Shown here: positions 1-7,642 of the stretch, piece after piece
Layout: each line of letters opens with the position of its first letter
How positions within the stretch are numbered: position 1 is the first letter of the stretch
NCBI GenBank assembly: GCA_002491945.1
Contig: DKWX01000056.1
Coordinates: 1 to 21,686, forward strand
DNA from: Porphyromonadaceae bacterium UBA7141
GTDB lineage: Bacteria > Bacteroidota > Bacteroidia > Bacteroidales > Muribaculaceae
Direction: 5' to 3'
DNA: 21,686 nt
Program-made: the position numbers and the translations under genes
Notes under the pieces: generated by a model
Databases searched by the model: none
What the model was told of the DNA's origin: nothing
Seen by the model: only the letters and a program-made list of their open reading frames with translations

Positions 1-2073
1 TTCCCCGGCCGAGGCAGCTTCGGCTACATCAGTTTTTTTTTGAGCGGTCTTCGCAGGTTTTTGGCGCACCATACGGAGCACCTGCGCGGTGCGGGCCGGG
101 AGATACATCTTGAGCCATCCCTTGCCTGAAGGCGAATATAGCGGATCGGGCTGAGTGAAATGATGCACCGAGGCATCCACCAGACCGTGGCCGCCGAATT
201 CGGCGGCATCCGAATCAAGCACCACCTCATACTCGCCGGCAGGAGCCAGGAACCCATAATCCGTAAACGACTTGTTGGGACTCCAGTTGAACACAAAAAT
301 CAAGTCACCGCGCATGAAGGCCAGCACCTGGTCGTCGTCCTTCTCCCAGAGCTTATGAATCGGTTCGGCCTGGAAACCGAACTGGGATGACACAAGTTCC
401 ACCATGCCGTTGTCGAACGCGTTGAGAAACCGGTATTTCAGATCCTCGCGGTCCACGAGATCCCACTGGCGTCGTGCATACTTATAGCTCCATCCGTTGC
501 CCTCGCGCGGGAAGTCGATCCATTCAGGATGACCGAACTCATTGCCCATGAAATTGAGATAACCGCCATTGATCGAGGCCAGCGTCACGAGGCGTATCAT
601 CTTATGCAGCGCCATGCCTCGCTCTACGGTATAATTGTCATCGCCCACCATCATATGCCAGTACATTTCCTTGTCGATCAGACGGAAGATGATAGTCTTG
701 TCGCCCACGAGAGCCTGGTCGTGGCTCTCACAGTAGCTGATAGTCTTTTCATCGGCACGTCGGTTGGTGAGTTCCCAAAATATGGAAGTCGGATGCCAGT
801 CTTCATCCCGCTTCTCTTTGATCATTTTAATCCAGTAGTCGGGCACACCCATAGCCATACGGTAATCAAAGCCCATGCCGCCGTCGGCAAACTTCGCCGC
901 CAAACCCGGCATACCGCTCATCTCCTCGGCGATGGTGATGGCGTCGGGATTGACGTCGTGGATCAGAATGTTGGCCAGCGTGAGATAGGTCAGAGCGTTG
1001 GTGTCCTGATTGCCGTCGTAATAATCGCCATAGCCCCCGAATGCCTTCCCCAGACCGTGGTCGTAATATAACATCGATGTGACGCCATCGAATCTGAAGC
1101 CGTCGAAATGGAATTCCTCAAGCCAATACTTGCAGTTCGACAAAAGGAAATGCAGCACCGAATCCTTGCCGTAGTCAAACAGCAGCGAATCCCATGCCGG
1201 GTGCTCTCGGCGATTGTCGCCGTAGAAGTAAAGGTCGTAGCTGCCGTCGAGTCGGCCGAGCCCCTCCACTTCATTCTTCACGGCATGAGAGTGCACTATA
1301 TCCATGATTACGGCCAGGCCGAGTTCATGGGCATCGTCGATAAGGCATCTCAGTTCATCAGGTGTGCCGAAGCGTGATGAGGCGGCATAGAAACTGCTGA
1401 CGTGATAGCCGAACGACCCATAATACGGGTGCTCCTGAATGGCCATGATCTGGATGGCGTTGTAGCCGTCGGCCGCTATGCGCGGCAGGGTTTTCGTGCG
1501 GAACTCCTCATAGCTTCCCACCTTTTCCTCCTGCTGTGCCATGCCGATATGGCATTCGTAGATAAGCAGAGGATTCACATCGGGGCGGAAATCCTTCACC
1601 CTGAATTCATATGGGTGCTCCGGAGCATAGACTTGGGCTGAGAAAATCTTCGACTGCTCATCCTGCACCACACGAGTGGCATAGGCCGGAATACGTTCGC
1701 CCGAACCGCCGGGCCATTCCACGAGCATCTTGAAGAGGTCGCCGTCATGCAGCGCCTCGACCGGAAGATGCAACTCCCACACTCCGCCGTCGATACGGCT
1801 GAGGCGATAGGACTCCTCCGGCTTCCAGCCACTGAAATCACCGATCAGCCAGATTGAAGTGGCGTTGGGAGCGAACTCTCGGAACACCCACCCCGACGGC
1901 TCGCGGTGCAGACCGAAATATTTATATGCGTTAGCAAACTCTGAAAGGCTGCCGCCGGTATGCTCCGTCAGCTGACGGAGCTTGCGCACGACATCCTCAT
2001 GGCGCCCCTCGATGGCAGGAGCATAAGGCTCGAGCCACGGGTCGTTGCGCAGGATGTTTAATTGTCTAGCCAT
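1..2073 (-). CDS. glgB: 1,4-alpha-glucan branching enzyme, 3' end beyond the window
   Basis: This enzyme makes alpha-1,6 branches in glycogen in the cytoplasm. The ATG is at 2073 and the frame stays open to base 1, so 691 residues are visible and the stop lies outside the window. An N-terminal CBM48-like region (about 60-150) precedes a GH13 barrel. The catalytic residues are visible: nucleophile Asp329 in FRFDGVTSMLY, acid/base Glu383 in IAEEMSGMPG, and Asp452 in SYCESHDQ. The motifs MDIVHSHA, NFMGNEFGHPEWIDFPREG and YARRQWDL match the eukaryotic/GH13_8 type of branching enzyme rather than the E. coli type. After the usual end (ARTAQVLRM) a Lys/Ala-rich tail (KPAKTAQKKTDVAEAASAGE) continues off the edge, which is unusual. 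It is divergent from ribE, and a -7 box candidate lies at 2173-2180. No other glycogen gene is in the window. Confidence 0.95.
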   Translation of the reverse strand, partial: MARQLNILRNDPWLEPYAPAIEGRHEDVVRKLRQLTEHTGGSLSEFANAYKYFGLHREPSGWVFREFAPNATSIWLIGDFSGWKPEESYRLSRIDGGVWELHLPVEALHDGDLFKMLVEWPGGSGERIPAYATRVVQDEQSKIFSAQVYAPEHPYEFRVKDFRPDVNPLLIYECHIGMAQQEEKVGSYEEFRTKTLPRIAADGYNAIQIMAIQEHPYYGSFGYHVSSFYAASSRFGTPDELRCLIDDAHELGLAVIMDIVHSHAVKNEVEGLGRLDGSYDLYFYGDNRREHPAWDSLLFDYGKDSVLHFLLSNCKYWLEEFHFDGFRFDGVTSMLYYDHGLGKAFGGYGDYYDGNQDTNALTYLTLANILIHDVNPDAITIAEEMSGMPGLAAKFADGGMGFDYRMAMGVPDYWIKMIKEKRDEDWHPTSIFWELTNRRADEKTISYCESHDQALVGDKTIIFRLIDKEMYWHMMVGDDNYTVERGMALHKMIRLVTLASINGGYLNFMGNEFGHPEWIDFPREGNGWSYKYARRQWDLVDREDLKYRFLNAFDNGMVELVSSQFGFQAEPIHKLWEKDDDQVLAFMRGDLIFVFNWSPNKSFTDYGFLAPAGEYEVVLDSDAAEFGGHGLVDASVHHFTQPDPLYSPSGKGWLKMYLPARTAQVLRMVRQKPAKTAQKKTDVAEAASAGE

Positions 2074-2172
2074 GAAAAAAAGAGAGGTCTTCTCGGGTTA
2101 TCCCGCTCCGGTCGGCCGGGGCGGAGTGCATGTAATGACTAAGTCGCCACTGAATTGCAGCCGACTTATTTG

Positions 2173-2180
2173 CAAAGATA
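2173..2180 (-). promoter_or_regulatory. Candidate glgB promoter (-7 element)
   Basis: Read on the minus strand this is TATCTTTG, a full match to the Bacteroidetes -7 motif TAnnTTTG, about 100 bp upstream of the glgB start. No convincing TTTG -33 element lies 19-21 bp further upstream, so the assignment rests on the -7 box alone. Confidence 0.45.
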
Positions 2181-2244
2181 ACAATATCCCGGGGAATACA
2201 TGCGTTTCTTTTTAAAAAATTTAGTAAAAACAATTTGATTTAGT

Positions 2245-2850
2245 ATGTTTTCAGGAATCGTAGAAGCGGCCGCCACTGTGGTGGCCCTGCGGCATGACCG
2301 CGATAACCTGCACCTCACCCTGCGATGCGACTTCGCCGATGAACTGCATATCGACCAGAGTGTGGCACATAACGGCGTATGCCTTACTGTTGTGGAACTC
2401 CATCCCGACAAGACATATACTGTCACGGCCATCCGCGAGACTCTGGAGCGCTCGAATCTCGGCGGACTTCGCGAAGGCGACCTCGTCAATCTCGAGCGCA
2501 GCATGAAGATTGACGGACGCATCGACGGACATATTGTACAAGGACACGTCGACTGCACCGCCGTATGCACCGAAGTCGAAGAGGCCGGGGGAAGCACTTA
2601 TTTCAAATTCCGCTACGATTTCTCGCCCGAACTGGCACGACGCGGATACGTCACCGTAGAAAAAGGGTCGGTCACTGTCAATGGCGTGAGCCTGACCGTT
2701 TGCGACTCGGAAGCCGATTCATTCCGCGTGGCTATCATCCCTTATACAATGGAGCACACCAACTTCTGCCGCATCAAGCCAGGCACAAAGGTGAACCTCG
2801 AATTCGACATCATCGGAAAATACATAGCCCGCATATCGACTCTGAGCTGA
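2245..2850 (+). CDS. ribE: Riboflavin synthase, alpha chain
   Basis: This enzyme dismutates two 6,7-dimethyl-8-ribityllumazine molecules into riboflavin and a pyrimidinedione, the last step of riboflavin synthesis, in the cytoplasm. The 201-aa protein has the two tandem lumazine-binding domains of the family. The first starts at the typical MFSGIVE N-terminus and includes AHNGVCLTV (about 47-55). The second starts near GHIVQGHVD (about 98) and repeats the pattern with TVNGVSLTV. The length is usual for the family. It stands apart from other rib genes, divergent from glgB and convergent with the DUF4923-like gene, and ends about 40 bp before a perfect palindrome that should terminate it. No convincing TAnnTTTG box was found immediately upstream. 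Confidence 0.96.
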   Translation: MFSGIVEAAATVVALRHDRDNLHLTLRCDFADELHIDQSVAHNGVCLTVVELHPDKTYTVTAIRETLERSNLGGLREGDLVNLERSMKIDGRIDGHIVQGHVDCTAVCTEVEEAGGSTYFKFRYDFSPELARRGYVTVEKGSVTVNGVSLTVCDSEADSFRVAIIPYTMEHTNFCRIKPGTKVNLEFDIIGKYIARISTLS

Positions 2851-2891
2851 GTAATCAATACGGAATATGATCGGCGCGCAGACAGCGCCAC

Positions 2892-2941
2892 TGATAAATC
2901 AGGGAGGATGCTTCTCGAGAAGCATCCTCCCTGATTTATCA
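2892..2941. terminator. Bidirectional terminator: perfect 50-bp palindrome
   Basis: Two 25-bp arms are perfectly complementary and meet at CTCGAG with no spacer. The outer AT-rich part (TGATAAATCA side) gives each strand a GC-rich stem (GGGAGGATGC/GCATCCTCCC) flanked by A/T. It sits between the convergent ribE and the DUF4923-like gene, where a terminator serving both strands is expected. There is no long uridine tract. Confidence 0.75.
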
Positions 2942-3018
2942 TGACACATATGAATCCCCGGGATTCACATGCCACCGGATACGTTACACTAAGCCCCCTT
3001 TCAAGTTCAGACTCTATT

Positions 3019-3771
3019 CTACTCACCCTTGCCTTTGAGGATATTGAGGAGTGAACCGGCGGCCTTCGTCAGGCCATCGGAGGCGTCAGGTGTGGCAGTG
3101 CCCTCGGTCGTGGCCTCTGACGATGTCGAAGAGCCTGTCTTGTCCATACCGAAGCCCACACACATACCCTCATAACTGTCGAGAAGCGATGCGGCGGTCG
3201 AAGCCAATGTATTGCCGGAGAATCTGGCGATACCGGATATAAGAGTTTTCAGCTTGCTTGCGTCAAACATGATGTCGAGATGATTGCCCGACTTCTCCAC
3301 ATAGGTGGTCATGCTTCCAAGAGAAATCGACCCGAAAGCCTTGAAATTGAACTCAAACGTGCCGTCGCCGTTGGAAGTGGCCGTTCCTTTGAGCGTCACG
3401 GCCTTAAGTTTGAACGTAAACGTGCCGTCAGTGTTGATGGTCATCACCGCGCCATTGAGTCCGTACTGCTCATAATATGGATTGAGCTTTGTCTCGATAG
3501 CCGCCGCAGCCGCGACACCTCCGGCCTTCTGCAGGAAATTATCACTCGTGAAACTTACGGCCGAACCATTCGATGTCCACTTGCCCGCAATGTCGGCTAC
3601 AGTAAGATCCGACTTGGAAAACACTCCCTGAATGAGATTCGATACAGTCTCACCCACTCCGCCTCCGCCAAGAGCATCCTTGAGACTCCAGGCGCTTGCC
3701 AAACACGCATCTGCAAGCGGCATCATCGCCATGACCATCATAGCGGCCACGCATACAATCTTCTTATTCAT
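3019..3771 (-). CDS. Secreted DUF4923-like protein
   Basis: This is a 250-aa protein of unknown function. I place it in the Bacteroidetes DUF4923 family from memory of its pattern (GKWTSNGSAVSFTSDNFLQKAGG, then KLNPYYEQYGL, then a beta-rich region with NTDGTFTFKLK and NGDGTFEFNFK), and no search was run. The start at 3771 (MNKKIVCVAAMMVMAMMPLADA) gives a clear Sec signal peptide. The frame is open upstream to 3924, but those 51 residues do not resemble a protein start. The Cys after PLADA lacks a good lipobox, so cleavage may be by signal peptidase I around ADA or ASA. The middle looks like repeated beta strands, and the C-terminus is Ser/Thr-rich. It is probably periplasmic or outer-surface. 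It is monocistronic and convergent with ribE. Confidence 0.7.
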   Translation of the reverse strand: MNKKIVCVAAMMVMAMMPLADACLASAWSLKDALGGGGVGETVSNLIQGVFSKSDLTVADIAGKWTSNGSAVSFTSDNFLQKAGGVAAAAAIETKLNPYYEQYGLNGAVMTINTDGTFTFKLKAVTLKGTATSNGDGTFEFNFKAFGSISLGSMTTYVEKSGNHLDIMFDASKLKTLISGIARFSGNTLASTAASLLDSYEGMCVGFGMDKTGSSTSSEATTEGTATPDASDGLTKAAGSLLNILKGKGE

Positions 3772-3943
3772 TTTATTATATTTTAATCTTTTAACTGACC
3801 CCCGGCAACGCCATTGGTTTAATCCATCATCACTCGACACCACCCCGTCCCGCTCCTGACTTCCGACACCCCGCCACACGGCCACACACGATAAAACATG
3901 AAAGAAAAACGGTGGAAACGACAAATAATCTCAAAATTTTTGT

Positions 3944-3951
3944 TAAATTTG
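3944..3951 (+). promoter_or_regulatory. Candidate promoter for the ARH-like gene and menA (-7 element)
   Basis: The sequence TAAATTTG matches TAnnTTTG about 110 bp upstream of the ADP-ribosylglycohydrolase-like start at 4063, in an A/T-rich stretch. No clear TTTG occurs at the -33 spacing, so support is moderate. Confidence 0.45.
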
Positions 3952-4062
3952 CGAAATCTTCTATCTTTTCATGGAGAATCCCGACCAGGCGGTCAGTGCA
4001 TCGCACGTCGGCACACTCCAGTCACCACGGGGCACGCTGTATGCCCCGACAATCTCAACTCA

Positions 4063-5022
4063 ATGAGTTTCAGCAACAAAATCAATGGCTGTCTTATAGG
4101 ATATGCCATCGGCGACGCATTAGGACGCGGCACCGAATTCATGACCCGTCCCGAAGCCCGGGTCAGATACCCGGAGGGACTTACCGACTATGACCGGATA
4201 ATCCGCGACGCCCACCGCAGCCGCTACCGCCGCGGCGACTATACGGCCGACACACAAGTAATACTCGAGATGGCCGAAAGCATGATCGAATGCCGCGATG
4301 TAGACTATCTCCACTTTGCCCGACGATATAAGAAATGGTTTGACACCCAGGAAGCCGACGAACTTGACGCCCATATGCGACTGGTGCTCGGGCATCCCGG
4401 ATTTACCGATGACCCTCATGCCGCCTGCCGCCATATCTATGAGCGCCAGGGACTCTATGAGGCTCCCAACGAAGCTATGGGGCGAGCCATGCTTGCCGGC
4501 CTATGGCCAAAAGATATAGAGCGGCATGTGACCGACAATTGCCGTCTCACACACTGGGATTCACGATGCACTGCCTCCGGACTCATTATCGCCACAATGG
4601 CCAACGAACTCCTCTGGCACCGACGCGAAGTGGGATTCGACCACCTCATCGGGATAGCTGCCCGACTCGACAAGAGCGTACTCCCTTATCTTGAGACAGC
4701 CCACGACGGGTCGCTCGATGACTTCTGCCTCGACGACGACGAGACTTTCTGGTATGTGCGTAAGAACATGGGGGTGGCACTTTGGGCCCTTTGGCATCAT
4801 ACCGATCCCGGAGAAGCCCTCTACGAAGTGGTGAGCCACGGAGGCGATGCCAATGCCAACGCATCGCTCACCATGGCTCTGATGGGGCTAAAATACGGTC
4901 GAAGCCGCCTGCCTGCGCACCTTATCGAAGGATTGCTCGAGCTTGATGTCGTGGCCGACACGGCCGAACGTCTCGTCGACGTGCTGCGTCACGCCGACGA
5001 CGGAGCCGACACCGACGACTGA
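4063..5022 (+). CDS. ADP-ribosylglycohydrolase family protein with altered metal site
   Basis: The protein is 319 aa and belongs to the DraG/ARH fold family, whose active members use two Mg ions to remove ADP-ribose from proteins or small molecules. The start at 4063 (MSFSNKINGCLIGYAIGDALG) matches the usual N-terminus with its GxxxGDALG motif. The frame extends upstream to 3898 without family-like sequence. The two metal-binding motifs are changed. The N-terminal TDD appears as T61-A62-D63 (YTADTQ), and the C-terminal GGDTDT-type motif reads GGDANANAS, keeping D262 but with N264 and A265 in place of Asp and Thr. Much of the rest of the fold is intact, with conserved-looking RLTHWDSRC and LDDDETFWYVRK segments. 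It may be a non-hydrolysing or altered-specificity member. It lies 79 bp upstream of menA on the same strand and is probably co-transcribed with it. Confidence 0.88.
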   Translation: MSFSNKINGCLIGYAIGDALGRGTEFMTRPEARVRYPEGLTDYDRIIRDAHRSRYRRGDYTADTQVILEMAESMIECRDVDYLHFARRYKKWFDTQEADELDAHMRLVLGHPGFTDDPHAACRHIYERQGLYEAPNEAMGRAMLAGLWPKDIERHVTDNCRLTHWDSRCTASGLIIATMANELLWHRREVGFDHLIGIAARLDKSVLPYLETAHDGSLDDFCLDDDETFWYVRKNMGVALWALWHHTDPGEALYEVVSHGGDANANASLTMALMGLKYGRSRLPAHLIEGLLELDVVADTAERLVDVLRHADDGADTDD

Positions 5023-5101
5023 TGCATTCTGCGTCTGTAATCGATGTCACCTGACATATGAAATCCCGCCTCCTCATCTAATATCGTTTAAACACTTGTC
5101 T

Positions 5102-5983
5102 ATGAATCCCTGGATTGAAGCAATGCGGCCACGCACACTCCCTGTGAGCGTGGCCGGTGTTTTGGCCGGCACAGCCTGTGCCATCATCCACGGCCTGCAG
5201 AATGTAATTCCCGCAGTATGCTGCCTGCTATTCGCCCTCCTGGCTCAGATAGCGTCCAACTTCGCCAACGAATATTTCGACTACCGTGCCGGACTCGACC
5301 GCAAGGGTCGCGCCGGATTCCGTCGGGGTGTCACCGAAGGCGACATCTCTCCGGCTGCAATGCGCCGGGCCACTTTTCTCACTCTTCTTCTTGCCGCCGT
5401 CCCCGGATGCGCTCTCATATGGTGGGGCGGATGGTGGCTGATTGCCGTAGGGGTGCTTGTGGCGATATTCGCGCTGGCCTACAGTGCCGGACCATACCCG
5501 CTGTCGCACCACGGACTGGGAGATGTGGCAGTAGTAGTGTTCTTCGGGCTTGTGCCGGTGGGGTTCACCGCATGGCTCGCCACAGCATCAGCCGCAGTGC
5601 TCCCGCTTGCACTGGCCATCGGCGCAGGCGTCGGACTTCTGGCCGCCAATGTGCTTATCGTCAACAATTACCGCGACATGGACGATGACAAAGCTGTGGG
5701 CAAGCACACCTCCGTCGTACTCTTCGGCCGCAAGGCCATGGCCCGCATATATCTGGCCGGATCTGTAGCGGGGCTGCTGCTCCTGTGTGCCCCGGCCATG
5801 ACCGTGCGCCACTGGATGGTGACCCCTCTCATCATGATTGTCCCGGCTATACGCAACTGGAAGAGACTCCTCCGCCACTCCGGAAGCCAGCTCAACGACG
5901 ACCTTCGCCGCACTGCCTTACTTCTTCTTCAGGCCACTCTCCTGCTGGTAGCCGAGTCTCTGGCGGCACTTGCCACAGTCTGA
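5102..5983 (+). CDS. menA: 1,4-dihydroxy-2-naphthoate polyprenyltransferase
   Basis: MenA attaches a polyprenyl chain to 1,4-dihydroxy-2-naphthoate in the inner membrane, giving demethylmenaquinone for the respiratory chain. The 293-aa protein is a multi-pass UbiA-family membrane enzyme with about eight hydrophobic segments. Both Asp-rich motifs are present: NEYFDYRAGLD (N56, D60, D66), and NNYRDMDDDKAVGKHT (188-203) with D192, D194, D195 and D196. The second motif, with its KAVGKHT continuation, points to MenA rather than UbiA. The chosen start at 5102 (MNPWIEAMRPRTLP) is the family N-terminus. The frame is open upstream to 4943 but overlaps the previous gene. No other men gene is nearby. 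Confidence 0.95.
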   Translation: MNPWIEAMRPRTLPVSVAGVLAGTACAIIHGLQNVIPAVCCLLFALLAQIASNFANEYFDYRAGLDRKGRAGFRRGVTEGDISPAAMRRATFLTLLLAAVPGCALIWWGGWWLIAVGVLVAIFALAYSAGPYPLSHHGLGDVAVVVFFGLVPVGFTAWLATASAAVLPLALAIGAGVGLLAANVLIVNNYRDMDDDKAVGKHTSVVLFGRKAMARIYLAGSVAGLLLLCAPAMTVRHWMVTPLIMIVPAIRNWKRLLRHSGSQLNDDLRRTALLLLQATLLLVAESLAALATV

Positions 5984-6031
5984 TTCTCCTCTCCTTCCCC
6001 TCCCCCGCCCGACATCATCATACTGACGACA

Positions 6032-6068
6032 CAAAAAAAATTTACCGGCCGCAAACGCGACCGGTAAA
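6032..6068 (-). terminator. Rho-independent terminator of the susC-susD operon
   Basis: On the minus strand an 8-bp stem TTTACCGG/CCGGTAAA (6061-6068 and 6041-6048) with a 12-nt loop is followed directly by a run of eight T (6033-6040). It begins 5 bp after the susD stop. Confidence 0.85.
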
Positions 6069-6072
6069 CTTA

Positions 6073-7560
6073 TCATTTAACCTTAGGCAGAGTCGATGCC
6101 CAGCCTTCATTCTGAGTCACACCGTATCCGGCATTGATTTCATCATCAGGAATCGGGTATACAAGATCCGAGATGTCGTAACCTGAAATCATCCATGTCA
6201 CACTGCTGGGTGACGATGCATACACATCTGCTTTCACATCCCAGCGGCGCAGGTCGTAGAGGCGATGCCCCTCCTGAAAGAGTTCACGCGCACGCTCCTC
6301 CTTCAGGAATTCCATCAGATCGGCTTCCGACGCGGGAAGATCGGATGCCGACTGATAGACCGGATTACGTTTCGCCACTGTCAGAAGAGCGTCCTGCGCG
6401 CCCGGCACATCATGCTGCTTAAGCGCGGCCTCAGCCTGAATAAGGAACATCTCCGGTGCATTCACCAGATAGTTGGTGCCATAAGCCGGATTGCCCCCTA
6501 AACCGAAAGCGCCGAACTTGCCGGAATTAAAGTAAGGCACATCCTGAGTGCTGGTGTCGGTCCAGCCCCATACGGCACGCCGCACATCGCCGTCGGCCAT
6601 CACCGACTGCAGCCATGGAGAAGGACTGTAGCCATAAGTGCTCCAAAGCGTACCAATAGATTTCGCACTCCAGTTCTGAGTGGAATTTATGTCGAGCGCA
6701 AAGAGTGACTCTACATTCGAAGCGCCTCCGTTATAGAGTGCCTTATAGCCCTCTTCTGTATAGGTAAGCTCTGTGATGCCTGCCAGATCAAGGGCCTTTT
6801 TGGCGGCAGCGGCAGCATCCGCATAATTCTCCATATAGAGATAAGTGCGGGCCAACAGTCCGTATACGGCCTTCGGAGAAATATAGAAGATAGTGCCGGC
6901 ATCATGACCTGCTGCATCGAAATACTCAAGCGATTTCTTAAGGTCGCTGACTACCGCGGCATACGATTCTCCCACCGTAGAGCGCTTCACATTCTGATAC
7001 GGCATCACCGGCCTGTCGATTACCACAATGCCCGGCATTGAAGAGAAATCCGAACCGTTGACCTTGATCTGATGGGCGAATATATTTGTGAGCGCAAGCT
7101 GCGAATACGCACGCAACGCATAAGCTTCCGCCTCATATCGGTCAAGCTCGGCCTTTTCATCCTCGTCAGTCACCGACGGACGGAGTGCGTCGGCACCCTC
7201 TATCACCCGGGCCGCATTGTCGGCCACCTTATAGCCATACTCCCAGATATCACCGAGTATGGTTGACGTAGAAGTCACCGAATACTGGTAGATATCATTG
7301 AAATGCTGGCTTTTCGCATTCCAGTAAGGGAGATCGGTGCCGAGGTCACCCAACACCACCGATTCAGTGCCTGCAAAACTGTAGTAATAAAATGCGTAAT
7401 ACGTGCCGTTGAGCGCATAACCGATATTCTTCACCGTGTTGAGAGCCATCCCGTCATCCACGCCATTAGGGATATCGGTCTCCAGAAACTTGTCGCCGCA
7501 GCCTGTCAGACAGGCACCGAGCGTAAGGGCTGCAAGAGCCTTGATATATGGAATTTTCAT
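6073..7560 (-). CDS. SusD/RagB family outer-membrane nutrient-binding lipoprotein
   Basis: The 495-aa surface lipoprotein is expected to form the lid of a SusC-type transporter and bind its substrate outside the cell. The signal peptide ends in a clear lipobox, LTGC (Cys21), followed by GDKFLETD, typical of the family. An N-terminal SusD-like domain with TPR-type helices (about 80-250) contains YALRAYSQLALTNIFA. The C-terminal region carries the family signature RARELFQEGHRLYDLRRWD (about 413-431). The length is usual. It follows susC by 82 bp and ends at a strong terminator, so it is the last gene of a two-gene operon. With no glycosidase, sulfatase or regulator beside it, the substrate cannot be inferred. 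Confidence 0.95.
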   Translation of the reverse strand: MKIPYIKALAALTLGACLTGCGDKFLETDIPNGVDDGMALNTVKNIGYALNGTYYAFYYYSFAGTESVVLGDLGTDLPYWNAKSQHFNDIYQYSVTSTSTILGDIWEYGYKVADNAARVIEGADALRPSVTDEDEKAELDRYEAEAYALRAYSQLALTNIFAHQIKVNGSDFSSMPGIVVIDRPVMPYQNVKRSTVGESYAAVVSDLKKSLEYFDAAGHDAGTIFYISPKAVYGLLARTYLYMENYADAAAAAKKALDLAGITELTYTEEGYKALYNGGASNVESLFALDINSTQNWSAKSIGTLWSTYGYSPSPWLQSVMADGDVRRAVWGWTDTSTQDVPYFNSGKFGAFGLGGNPAYGTNYLVNAPEMFLIQAEAALKQHDVPGAQDALLTVAKRNPVYQSASDLPASEADLMEFLKEERARELFQEGHRLYDLRRWDVKADVYASSPSSVTWMISGYDISDLVYPIPDDEINAGYGVTQNEGWASTLPKVK

Positions 7561-7642
7561 TGTATTATTCTGATTGAATTGTTTTTACATTTGGAGCCGC
7601 AATCGGCTCCTGTCGCCTCCCGGCGCTTCCCTCCGACGGAGA

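Noticed and set aside
529..1071. 180-residue open frame on the plus strand
   Set aside because: It lies wholly inside glgB on the opposite strand, and its His/Val-rich sequence resembles no protein. It is a codon-bias shadow.
3772..3924. 51-codon N-terminal extension of the DUF4923-like gene
   Set aside because: The downstream Met begins a clear signal peptide; an extension would bury it, and the extra residues look like non-coding sequence.
4943..5101. Upstream extension of menA
   Set aside because: It overlaps the end of the preceding gene, and the sequence before MNPWIEAMRPRT lacks any MenA-like residues.
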